From Bermanella sp041589295 (lineage in GTDB: Bacteria > Pseudomonadota > Gammaproteobacteria > Pseudomonadales > Oceanobacteraceae): DNA of 13,433 nt. The position numbers and the translations under genes were made by a program. The stretch is taken from contig JBFHVZ010000104.1 of assembly GCA_041589295.1 (NCBI GenBank), positions 1-13,433 of the forward strand, written 5' to 3'. The notes beneath the pieces are model-generated. The model worked only from the letters and a program-made list of their open reading frames with translations, did not search any database and was not told the DNA's origin. Numbering within the stretch: position 1 is the stretch's first letter; each line of letters starts with the position of its first letter. This document shows positions 6,265-12,728 of this stretch, piece by piece.

Positions 6265-6281
6265 TTACACAAAGTTACACA
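6265..6281 (+). repeat. Phased direct repeat TTACACA before the 207-aa gene
   Basis: TTACACA occurs at 6265-6271 and 6275-6281, exactly 10 bp apart, i.e. one helical turn. GTAAC (6256-6260) and GTTAC (6274-6278) also form a small inverted pair. This is compatible with an activator binding next to a promoter, but the words are short. Confidence 0.3.
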
Positions 6282-6308
6282 GCCTATTTTTGATTAAAAA
6301 ACAAACAC

Positions 6309-6932
6309 ATGACATCGCCACTTTCCTTCCACCAGCTTATGACCACGGACAGCGTTGAATGCGCTGGCAGTACCCGTGTCAGCTTGAATGTGAAGGGGTG
6401 TCAGAACACACAAGCCGAGCTAGACCACCTAGCCGATCATGTGCAAAAAGAAGCGCTTAACGCCACCCGCCCCAGTATGCGACTGGAACGCATGGTGACG
6501 TTGTTCAAAGCAGAAAAAAATGCCTTTATTCGGCATTTAAAAGATGTATTGGTGCAAGCCAGCATCGACCTCACCCAAGCCATCAGCTTCACCTTACAAG
6601 ACCAAGAGCTGACATTAAGCCCTGTCGGTCGCCAACATTCGCAAGCTGGCGAGTTGGAATACCTGCTCGCGCAATCGTTAAAGTTAGCCGATGAATTTTT
6701 GCATTTAGAACAGCATGCGCGCGCCATAGAAATGGGCCGCATCGCCACCGCTGCGTATGGCGATTGGAAGCGTCATAAAAACCCGAGTATTGCCCGCAAC
6801 ATGACGCGCACAGCCATGACGCAGCTGCAAAAGATTTCGGGGGCGACCTTACAACACGGTCAACTGCATTTGGTTTTAGAAGGTCAAAGCCAAAAGCACC
6901 TTTCCTTCCAACGTAAATTTCACTTCGCTTAG
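6309..6932 (+). CDS. Unrecognised 207-aa protein, mostly helical
   Basis: I do not recognise a family. The protein has no signal peptide or membrane segment and looks cytosolic. Residues about 35-95 are charged and helical (AELDHLADHVQKEALN, then RLERMVTLFKAEKNAFIRHLKDVL). A short beta-like segment follows, then a long amphipathic helix (ELEYLLAQSLKLADEFLHLE) and a basic C-terminal half with WKRHKNPSIARNMTRTAM, and it ends SFQRKFHFA. The frame is open for 207 codons with codon choice like its neighbours, so it is probably real. No ribosome binding site precedes ATG 6309 and an in-frame TGA lies 18 nt upstream, so translation may be leaderless or nearly so. It may be single-copy and regulated together with or against pirin, which it faces. 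Confidence 0.65.
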   Translation: MTSPLSFHQLMTTDSVECAGSTRVSLNVKGCQNTQAELDHLADHVQKEALNATRPSMRLERMVTLFKAEKNAFIRHLKDVLVQASIDLTQAISFTLQDQELTLSPVGRQHSQAGELEYLLAQSLKLADEFLHLEQHARAIEMGRIATAAYGDWKRHKNPSIARNMTRTAMTQLQKISGATLQHGQLHLVLEGQSQKHLSFQRKFHFA

Positions 6933-6954
6933 TTCAAGCCTTAAAAAATTAACC

Positions 6955-6992
6955 AAAAAAACGCCCTGTTTCCCGCTTTCCATTTATCGGGC
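6955..6992 (-). terminator. Probable terminator of the Dyp/LETM1-like operon
   Basis: On the minus strand, arms GCCC (6989-6992) and GGGC (6963-6966), with an alternative inner CCCG/CGGG pair, are followed by seven T (complement of 6955-6961). It lies about 50 nt after the stop of the LETM1-like gene. The stem is short. The words on both sides recur almost exactly inside the Dyp coding sequence (7548-7571). On the plus strand it would serve the 207-aa gene only poorly. Confidence 0.45.
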
Positions 6993-7039
6993 ATTTATTA
7001 GGACGTTTAATTTCAGAGCGTCTAGTTTTTACACTTCAA

Positions 7040-7513
7040 TTAAGCCGTGCCACTGGGCGGATTTTTGGTTGAATCAGACGGCTCTATCGGCAGTTCAAGT
7101 TGCTGCTCATTGAGCGTTTCCACCATGGTGGTTTTATCTTGAAAAGCACTGGGCATAATTTCTATGCCGTATTTGTTGGCCAGCTTGCACAGTAACGGCA
7201 ACGTGATCACGCTGCCCGGCATCGAAGCCAATACTAATAACCCAGCCATGCGGTTAACGTCTTTTAATTGGTCAATGGCCGCTTTGACTTCTTCGGGTTT
7301 TGGTTGACGACCACGGGGCAACTTTTGCGTAAGCAAAATAAAAAACGTGCGCATCATATCTTGGGTTTCGGAGCGTTCTTGCTTTAACCCTTTGAGCACA
7401 CGATCTGCCGACACTAGAAAGCGCGCTTTCATGCTGTCTTCTTTCACTTTGCCCTTGGCTGGAAACCACTTACGCATCCACAGTACGGGTGCGTGCAATA
7501 ATCGTTTTATCAA
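7040..7513 (-). CDS. LETM1-like (ribosome-binding-domain-like) small protein
   Basis: This 157-residue protein has a basic, amphipathic N-terminus, a helical middle (MKARFLVSADRVLKGLKQERSETQDMMRTF) and a conserved-looking core at 83-125: LKDVNRMAGLLVLASMPGS, then a hydrophobic stretch ending LPLLCKLANKYGIEIMPSAFQ. The P-G-S...L-P-L-L...(I/L)-M-P-S-A-F-Q pattern resembles the core of LETM1 proteins, mitochondrial inner-membrane ion-exchange and ribosome-binding factors. Small bacterial relatives have no settled role. The stretch at 90-111 could touch a membrane. The start is TTG 7513, which overlaps the TGA of the Dyp gene (TTGA), with GAGG 7 nt upstream, pointing to translational coupling. 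ATG 7477 is an alternative. Confidence 0.7.
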   Translation of the reverse strand: MIKRLLHAPVLWMRKWFPAKGKVKEDSMKARFLVSADRVLKGLKQERSETQDMMRTFFILLTQKLPRGRQPKPEEVKAAIDQLKDVNRMAGLLVLASMPGSVITLPLLCKLANKYGIEIMPSAFQDKTTMVETLNEQQLELPIEPSDSTKNPPSGTA

Positions 7514-8376
7514 ACAATGACCTCGCCACTTTTAACGGGTGGCACCCAAAAAAACGCCCCGTTTATCGGGCGACTAAATCGAAATAATCCGTCTGTAATT
7601 CCATCTTCTTCGCCTACCATGCGCGCCATTTGCTGCTCGAACGGTTGCGTAGAGTGCGCAAAACACACAAAGACGAGCCCAGCATTTTGGCCTGCCGTCC
7701 AAGGCATGGATCGACGCAACATAAACGCTTCTGGTTCGAAACTTTCTTGTGCGGTGCGTTTAACGTGAGCGGACTCAGGGGCATCATCCAATTCTTCGTT
7801 ATCGGACAAACGTCGACCAATAATGTGATCCTGTTCGGTTTGCGGCAAACCTTGAAAATGGTCAAGGTTATGCTGCCACTGCTGTACAGCCACATAGCTA
7901 GCACCAGACTCGGTAAACGCCGCATCAGCAGCGGCTTCGCCTTCTGGGTTTTCAGTGCCGTCTTCGTAACCGGTTAAGTCGCGGCCGCCGTTAAATTTAA
8001 AACCATCCACGCTGTGGCTTAACGTAAAGTGTGGCGCTAAAGCGCTGACAATCTCGCGGGACCGATGCAACAAAACACCAGGATCTTCACCGCGTAGCCA
8101 AACCCAAAGGGCCGCCGGTGTCGCAGGCACTTGCACACCGTATTGATCATAGCTGGGAAAGTGTTGCAGCGTGTTCGCGTCTTTGCCCAACAATGTTAAA
8201 GCAGCGCGACCAAGGCCAATAATGGCGTTTTGACCGTCTATTTTAGTTAACAGGGTGCTTAATACTTGCTTGGCTTGATCACTGCTTTCGTCTGCCAATT
8301 GAAACCAAAGATAACGACCGTGGGCCGGTACGTCGTCTAAGATTCCCTGCTGGCAGGTAGATACATCAATCATCAC
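7510..8376 (-). CDS. Dyp-type heme peroxidase, YfeX-like
   Basis: This 288-residue protein is a dye-decolourising peroxidase of the cytosolic YfeX kind. The distal-side motif GYEDGTENP is at 136-144, with catalytic D139. The segment IGRRLSDNEELDDAPESAHVKR contains the proximal heme ligand H204. MLRRSMPW carries distal R222. The end FRFSRPINGAFFWVPP is also typical. There is no Tat signal and no encapsulin-targeting tail is evident. It would use H2O2 to oxidise bulky substrates or porphyrins. The start is GTG 8376, with AGG 8 nt upstream; the next codon, ATG 8373, is equally possible. The 3' end overlaps the LETM1-like gene by 4 nt, and the coding sequence near the stop contains a terminator-like hairpin. 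LysR is 64 nt upstream on the same strand. Confidence 0.92.
   Translation of the reverse strand: MMIDVSTCQQGILDDVPAHGRYLWFQLADESSDQAKQVLSTLLTKIDGQNAIIGLGRAALTLLGKDANTLQHFPSYDQYGVQVPATPAALWVWLRGEDPGVLLHRSREIVSALAPHFTLSHSVDGFKFNGGRDLTGYEDGTENPEGEAAADAAFTESGASYVAVQQWQHNLDHFQGLPQTEQDHIIGRRLSDNEELDDAPESAHVKRTAQESFEPEAFMLRRSMPWTAGQNAGLVFVCFAHSTQPFEQQMARMVGEEDGITDGLFRFSRPINGAFFWVPPVKSGEVIV
7548..7572 (-). terminator. Terminator-like hairpin inside the 3' end of the Dyp gene
   Basis: Read in the sense (minus) direction: CGCCC, loop GATAAACG, GGGCG, then seven T. It lies in codons for RPINGAFF, about 40 nt before the Dyp stop and before the start of the LETM1-like gene. It has the form of an intrinsic terminator with a 5-bp stem. 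The amino-acid motif is conserved in the family, so the hairpin may be incidental, or it may reduce transcription of the downstream gene. Confidence 0.4.
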
Positions 8377-8440
8377 TCATCTAGCCTTTTTTTAATTCGT
8401 AATTATTGCCGCAAACTATATCTGGTTTGGGGCCTTGTCT

Positions 8441-9361
8441 TCAATTGATTGGCAATAACCTGCTCGCAATCAATTGTTTGGTAAGGTCGGCAAGCAAACT
8501 TTTCAACCAACGCACACTGGCATTACGATCATCCCGTCGATGCCACGCCATATACATGGTGGATGTAGGCACCTGCAACGGGAGCTTGCGCGTGACGATA
8601 TCTCCACGGGCCACGCTGTCGGCCACCATAGGATATGGCAACACAGTAATAAGCGACGTCGTACGAACCAACTCAATGGCACCCGCAAAGCTATTTAGCG
8701 TCATGGCTAATCGTCGTTTCATACCTTGCTTGGCCAAACACACATCGACAATGCCCTGCGCTTGTCCTGACAGCGAAACCAATAGCTGATCTGCCTGAAT
8801 AAAATCCTCTAACGATAGTACGCCTTTGGCCAACGAATGGTTTGGTGCCATGGCCACCACAAATGGATTTTCGAACAACACCTGCATTTGCACATGCTCA
8901 GACCCCGCATCCGCGCTGCCCAAAACCAAATCGACTTCGGCGTCTTCAAGCTGCTGCGTCATTCGCCCCAAATACGGCACTGCATGAATATTGATGCCCG
9001 GGGCACAGGCTTCGATGTGCTGACGCAACGGCCCCCAATACAAACTGGTTAATCCGTCGGTTAAGGCAATTCGAAACGTTTGCTCGCTGCTGACTGGGTC
9101 AAAGTCGGGCGGTGTGACAGCGTGGCGAATTTCACTTAACGGCGCGGCAATCTGCTGCCACAGCGTGCGTGCAAACGGCGTCGGTTTTAGTCCGCGCCCT
9201 GCTTTGACGAACAGCGGATCATGCCATGTATGACGCATACGAGTAAGCGCGTTGGACACCGCTGGTTGGGTCATGGCCAAGCGCTGGGCAGCGGCAGTGA
9301 CGGACTGTTCTTGCATGATGGCATCGAAGATCAACACTAGGTTTAAGTCCGGTTTACTCAT
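8441..9361 (-). CDS. LysR-family transcriptional regulator
   Basis: This 306-residue protein has the LysR layout. An N-terminal winged helix-turn-helix (residues about 5-63) includes VTAAAQRLAMTQPAVSNALTRMR and DPLFVKAGRGLKPTP. A linker helix follows, then a two-lobed effector-binding domain from about 92 (FRIALTDGLTSLYWGPL) to the end. The pattern resembles the NodD/LeuO-like branch. GAGAGG stands a few bases before ATG 9361. It diverges from the quinone-reductase-like gene at 9546, the classic regulator/target arrangement, with two inverted repeats in the shared region. The effector is probably a small organic or quinone-like compound, but that is inference. It may also be cotranscribed with the Dyp gene 64 nt downstream. 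Confidence 0.92.
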   Translation of the reverse strand: MSKPDLNLVLIFDAIMQEQSVTAAAQRLAMTQPAVSNALTRMRHTWHDPLFVKAGRGLKPTPFARTLWQQIAAPLSEIRHAVTPPDFDPVSSEQTFRIALTDGLTSLYWGPLRQHIEACAPGINIHAVPYLGRMTQQLEDAEVDLVLGSADAGSEHVQMQVLFENPFVVAMAPNHSLAKGVLSLEDFIQADQLLVSLSGQAQGIVDVCLAKQGMKRRLAMTLNSFAGAIELVRTTSLITVLPYPMVADSVARGDIVTRKLPLQVPTSTMYMAWHRRDDRNASVRWLKSLLADLTKQLIASRLLPIN

Positions 9362-9406
9362 ACTGCCTCTCTCTTAAGTAGACATTACTTGGCCAATACA
9401 TCACTA

Positions 9407-9449
9407 AATTCAATGAATTGTATATCAATCATTAATTAGACCATATACA
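9407..9449. promoter_or_regulatory. Probable LysR binding region between divergent genes
   Basis: There are two inverted repeats in the 184-bp divergent region. The first is AATTCA-A-TGAATT (9407-9419). The second is TGTATAT (9419-9425) with ATATACA (9443-9449), spaced by 17 bp. Adjacent or overlapping dyad sites that are AT-rich are typical of LysR regulators. They lie about 50 bp from the LysR start and about 100 bp from the oxidoreductase ATG. Confidence 0.5.
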
Positions 9450-9545
9450 TAAAACCACACAAACTGAACTCCGTTGACCACACACCGACCACTACAACCG
9501 AGTGGCTAAACAAACAACACAGACTAAAACAACGGAGCAAACACC

Positions 9546-10532
9546 ATGAACCAAGCAGTTAACGCGACCAAAACCACAACCCCAATTATTAACAACACCA
9601 TGCAGGCCGCTTACATTGAACGCTACGGTGAGCAAAGCCCTTTAATCGTCGGCACTCGTCCCACCCCCACCCCCGCTGCGAATCAAGTACTGATTAAAAT
9701 CGCTGCCGCAGGTGTAAACCCAGTGGATTTTCATATCCGCAACGGCATGATCGCTGACACAAACACGCACACTTTGCCGCTGGTGTTAGGCTGGGACGCA
9801 GCAGGCACAGTCGTCGCCAAAGGCGCGGATGTGACACATCATGAATTAGGTGATGACGTGTTTGTATTTGCACCCATCGACCAACAAGGCACTTACGCCG
9901 AATATCTAGCCGTGGATGCAAACCTAGTGGTGACCAAGCCCAAAACCATCAACATGACAGAAAGCGCAGGCGTGCCACTGGCGGCCACAACCGCATGGCA
10001 AGGCTTGGTGACAGAAGGAGGCTTGCAGGCAGGTCAAACGGTTTTGATATTAGGTGCAGCAGGTGGTGTTGGCAGCTTTGCTGTGCAAATAGCAAAAGCC
10101 TTAGGTGCCCATGTCATTGCGAGCGCATCGGCTAAAAACCAAGCCTACGTCACTGGCTTAGGTGCCGATGAATTTATCGACTACAAAACCACCCGTTTTG
10201 AAGACAAAGTTACCGAGCCAGATTTGGTCTTCGTCATTAGCAGTGGCGGCGACTTGGTAAAACGCGCACTCAACGTCGTGCGTACGGGCGGAACAGTGGT
10301 TTCTACTTTAGACGACGTTGCCGCCGAAGACTGGGACGCCAGTCAGGTGACCTTTAAACGCATGTGGGTACAACCCAACGCAGAGGACTTAACCACCATT
10401 GCTAACATGATTGATCAAGGCCAAATCCATGTACGACTTGATCGTGTGTATACACTTGCACAAGCCAACGACGCGTTAGCGCGCAGCGAAGCACAACTGG
10501 CCGTGGGTAAAATCGTTATCGAATTGATTTAA
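9546..10532 (+). CDS. Quinone-reductase-like MDR-family NADP-dependent oxidoreductase
   Basis: This 328-residue protein belongs to the zinc-independent MDR/quinone oxidoreductase group. An 18-residue Thr/Asn-rich extension precedes MQAAYIERYG. The GroES-like part (about 19-145) has GVNPVDFHIRNG and LVLGWDAAGTV. The Rossmann part has GAAGGVG (170-176), followed by SFAVQIAKALGAHVIASAS and GADEFIDY. The cysteine ligands of zinc MDR enzymes are absent. It closes with LAQANDALARSEAQLAVGKIVIEL. Members reduce quinones or enones with NADPH. GGAG (9534-9537) lies 8 nt before ATG 9546; ATG 9600, which would remove the extension, has no ribosome binding site. It is divergent from, and probably controlled by, the LysR gene. 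A strong terminator follows. Confidence 0.92.
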   Translation: MNQAVNATKTTTPIINNTMQAAYIERYGEQSPLIVGTRPTPTPAANQVLIKIAAAGVNPVDFHIRNGMIADTNTHTLPLVLGWDAAGTVVAKGADVTHHELGDDVFVFAPIDQQGTYAEYLAVDANLVVTKPKTINMTESAGVPLAATTAWQGLVTEGGLQAGQTVLILGAAGGVGSFAVQIAKALGAHVIASASAKNQAYVTGLGADEFIDYKTTRFEDKVTEPDLVFVISSGGDLVKRALNVVRTGGTVVSTLDDVAAEDWDASQVTFKRMWVQPNAEDLTTIANMIDQGQIHVRLDRVYTLAQANDALARSEAQLAVGKIVIELI

Positions 10533-10582
10533 TCAATCACATAAACCGAAAAGAAAAGAAAACAAGAAAGCAAAAGGAAGGA

Positions 10583-10610
10583 AGTAAAGAGTAAAGAGTA
10601 AAAAGTAATA
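10583..10610 (+). repeat. 7-bp microrepeat in a purine-rich 3' region
   Basis: Four units with a 7-bp period: AGTAAAG, AGTAAAG, AGTAAAA, AGTAATA, followed by a looser fifth, AGAAAAA. They sit in a stretch of about 70 bases (10548-10619) that is almost all A and G on the plus strand, between the oxidoreductase stop and the terminator hairpin. Confidence 0.6.
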
Positions 10611-10635
10611 AGAAAAAAACCGTAAAACTTAATAG

Positions 10636-10672
10636 AAAAACGTAACGAGGTAATATGCCTCGTTACGTTTTT
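10636..10672. terminator. Strong bidirectional terminator
   Basis: A perfect 15-bp stem: AAAAACGTAACGAGG (10636-10650), loop TAATATG, CCTCGTTACGTTTTT (10658-10672). The A/T ends of the stem provide a T-run in both directions. It separates two converging genes, the oxidoreductase (stop 10532) and the amidohydrolase (stop at 10687), and fits both. Confidence 0.92.
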
Positions 10673-10686
10673 AAAAGTAATGGACG

Positions 10687-12423
10687 CTACTTAGCGGGCA
10701 AAAACGTTCCAAAACCAGATGCTTTCCCTAAGGTTTCACTGACGTGTTCGTGATGCACTGCCAACTTGCCATTGATAATGACATGCTCCACTACACCCGG
10801 ATTACGGTTGACCAAACGCTGCAAACCAAAGTTTTGCATTTCGGCCCAGTGCACTTCTTCTAGATTTTGATTTAGCCCCTCAGGGTCCAACACCACAATG
10901 TCCGCTCGGTCGCCTTTGCGAATCCGCCCTGCCTCAACACCAAACCAATCTGCTTGATCCCCCGTTACTCGCCAAACCGCTTCTTCCATAGTCATTATGG
11001 GCGCCCCTTCGTCGATGGTCTCCTTCACCAGCTTCAGCATACGCAGCGGTAAATTATAAAAAGCCATATTGCGAATGTGCGCACCTGCATCACTGAACGT
11101 AATAAGCGAGCGCTTGTCTCGGACCATTTTTTTCAGCACGGGTTTACGGTGATTACCTATGGTCGTATACCAGCGCAGACTTTGGCCAAACTCCACCACC
11201 AAGTCTAAAAATAAATCCACTACATGAATACCACGCTCTTGCGCGACTTCGGCAAAGTTTTTACCAACAATAGACGGGTCTGGGCAATCCAAAATCATGG
11301 CGTCGGAGAAGTCTCGCTGCCACACGCGTGGGCTGAGTTTTTCGCCATAAAACTTACGAAAATTACGACGATAGTCTTCATCTTTAAGCAGTTCATTTCG
11401 CTCAAGCTGGTTTTTTAAATCTAACGCCATTTCACCGGCACCGAACTCCTCAAAAAACACAACATCAATGCCATCGGCATACACAGTGAACGGCGTTGGC
11501 AACACTTGCCAGCGAAAATCCCCACGTAAGCCATTTGTTAAAACTGAAACCAACTTTGTCAGGCCCGTCAAATACGCACTGCCTTTTAAATCCATACGGC
11601 TGATCAGTGTGGTTTTTAGCTTGCGACGAAATAACCCCAAACTCTCGCGAATATACTGCAACACTTGAAATGGCGTCGCTGCATTAGGCGCACCTTGGTG
11701 AACACGATTATATTGACGGACTAACTTGTTTAGGCGCGATACCTCACTCCAATGTGCGTAAGTACTCGGCAAACTTTTTGACCACTCACGATCACCGTCT
11801 ACCTTGTCCCACTTTAAACACATGGTAGACAAACCCAAAAAGCCAGCTTGCAAGGCTTCGTCTAGCAAGCCTTCCATTTTTTGCATTTCAATTTCGCTAG
11901 GCCGAATATTAGCATCGGTCGCACGGGACAAGCCCATCACCGACGTGCGCAAATCGCTATGCCCCAAAAAGCTAATGACATTGGGTCCTAACGGTTGCTG
12001 CTGAACAAACTCCACCCAGTGTTTAGGCGTTCGCCAGCGTTTATATCGCTTTAATATGGGTAACACCTTATCGCGGGGAACCGTTTCAACACGGGTGAAA
12101 ATATCGGAAGCATCTTCTGCATCACTGCACACCATGCTTAACGAACAACTGCCCACTAATACAGTGGTGACGCCGTGACGTACAGATTCTGAAAGACTAG
12201 GGCTAACAATCAGCTCGCTGTCGTAATGAGTATGAGTATCCAAAAAACCGGGCATAACCCACTTGCCTTTGGCATCAATCACTTGAGTGTCGGGTCCGAT
12301 GTCCAACACTTGGTCGCTGACACAAACTACCCTACCTTTTGCTAACGCAAGGTTTTGAACACTAGACGGCGCGCCGGTGCCATCGAAATAGCGACCGTTG
12401 AGGATGACGATATCGTATTGCAT
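10687..12423 (-). CDS. D-aminoacylase-like amidohydrolase (N-acyl-D-amino-acid deacylase family)
   Basis: This 578-residue metal-dependent amidohydrolase has a small beta-sandwich at the N-terminus (DIVILNGRYFDGTG). The barrel starts at PGFLDTHTHYD, with H64, H66 and D68. C93 follows in VGSCS at the spacing of the H67/H69/C96 zinc set known from Alcaligenes D-aminoacylase. GHSDLR is at 154-159. FSDAGAHIR contains D445, the catalytic Asp position. The C-terminus rebuilds the sandwich (GRIRKGDRADIVVLDPE). At 578 residues it is longer than the about 480-500 residues of characterised D-aminoacylases, with extra sequence in the middle (about 220-340), so the substrate may differ. AAGGAGG (12428-12434) precedes ATG 12423. 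It is a single gene, and the bidirectional terminator lies after its stop. Confidence 0.88.
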   Translation of the reverse strand: MQYDIVILNGRYFDGTGAPSSVQNLALAKGRVVCVSDQVLDIGPDTQVIDAKGKWVMPGFLDTHTHYDSELIVSPSLSESVRHGVTTVLVGSCSLSMVCSDAEDASDIFTRVETVPRDKVLPILKRYKRWRTPKHWVEFVQQQPLGPNVISFLGHSDLRTSVMGLSRATDANIRPSEIEMQKMEGLLDEALQAGFLGLSTMCLKWDKVDGDREWSKSLPSTYAHWSEVSRLNKLVRQYNRVHQGAPNAATPFQVLQYIRESLGLFRRKLKTTLISRMDLKGSAYLTGLTKLVSVLTNGLRGDFRWQVLPTPFTVYADGIDVVFFEEFGAGEMALDLKNQLERNELLKDEDYRRNFRKFYGEKLSPRVWQRDFSDAMILDCPDPSIVGKNFAEVAQERGIHVVDLFLDLVVEFGQSLRWYTTIGNHRKPVLKKMVRDKRSLITFSDAGAHIRNMAFYNLPLRMLKLVKETIDEGAPIMTMEEAVWRVTGDQADWFGVEAGRIRKGDRADIVVLDPEGLNQNLEEVHWAEMQNFGLQRLVNRNPGVVEHVIINGKLAVHHEHVSETLGKASGFGTFLPAK

Positions 12424-12728
12424 GGAGCCTCCTTCACAGCAGACGCAACAGCCCCTGAGTGAAGTTTATTGTTATTATTTTTGTCAGCACGAAATACTAA
12501 CCTCAGTACGCAAGTAATCAATGGCCAAACAAGCCGTAATAACCGGTAAATGGCTGATTTGCGACTTAAGCTTCGTTTGCCCGCTACTTTTTGCTCACCA
12601 CTTTGCACGCCACACTTTGAGCTCGCTAGGCTTGGGCTGCGCCGTTATCATTTGTTAAGGTAAAAAACCCTTAAAACCGCTACAGTAGCGGCTAAATTGC
12701 TTAGCCTTTTTTTAAACCAACGACCGCC
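12424..12728. other. Divergent intergenic region between amidohydrolase and MBL-like gene
   Basis: The region is 305 bases with no supported gene. The 88-codon open frame that overlaps the start of the amidohydrolase gene has low-complexity, unlikely protein content. On the left side it holds the amidohydrolase ribosome binding site and an AT-rich stretch (about 12465-12485). On the right side is a pair of overlapping hairpins with a T-run just before the MBL-like gene. No clear -35/-10 promoter can be fixed in either direction. Confidence 0.5.
12677..12713 (+). terminator. Attenuator-like overlapping hairpins in the leader of the MBL-like gene
   Basis: Hairpin 1: CCGCTA (12677-12682), CAG, TAGCGG (12686-12691). 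Hairpin 2: GGCTAA (12690-12695), loop ATTGC, TTAGCC (12701-12706), then seven T (12707-12713). The two share GG at 12690-12691, so both cannot form fully. Hairpin 2 is an intrinsic terminator pointing at a gene that starts 15 nt later, and no plus-strand gene lies upstream that would need it. This suggests attenuation, or an incidental terminator. Confidence 0.5.

Larger units (their letters stand above)
5989..6308. promoter_or_regulatory. Divergent promoter region between pirin and the 207-aa gene
   Basis: These 320 bases hold no supported gene. The left part is the pirin leader. A 7-bp inverted repeat with 7-bp spacer lies at 6057-6077. The centre is AT-rich. Near the right end, TTACACA is repeated at a 10-bp period (6265-6281), followed by TATTTT (6285-6290), a possible -10 for the rightward gene. 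No clear -35/-10 pair can be fixed for either direction. Confidence 0.5.

Noticed and set aside
7630..7977. 115-codon plus-strand frame opposite the Dyp gene.
   Set aside because: It is antisense to a clear Dyp-type peroxidase with all key residues. Nothing supports translation of the opposite frame.
8406..8789. 127-codon plus-strand frame opposite the LysR gene.
   Set aside because: It is a shadow of the LysR coding sequence, with no ribosome binding site and no recognisable protein.
7040..10532. A novel multi-gene redox system made of LysR, Dyp, LETM1-like and MDR oxidoreductase.
   Set aside because: The oxidoreductase is divergent and separately terminated, and only Dyp and the LETM1-like gene are firmly coupled. 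Proximity alone does not support one system.
12342..12608. 88-codon minus-strand open frame over the start of the amidohydrolase gene.
   Set aside because: It has low-complexity content with runs of Asn and Ser and overlaps, in another frame, a well-supported start with AAGGAGG.
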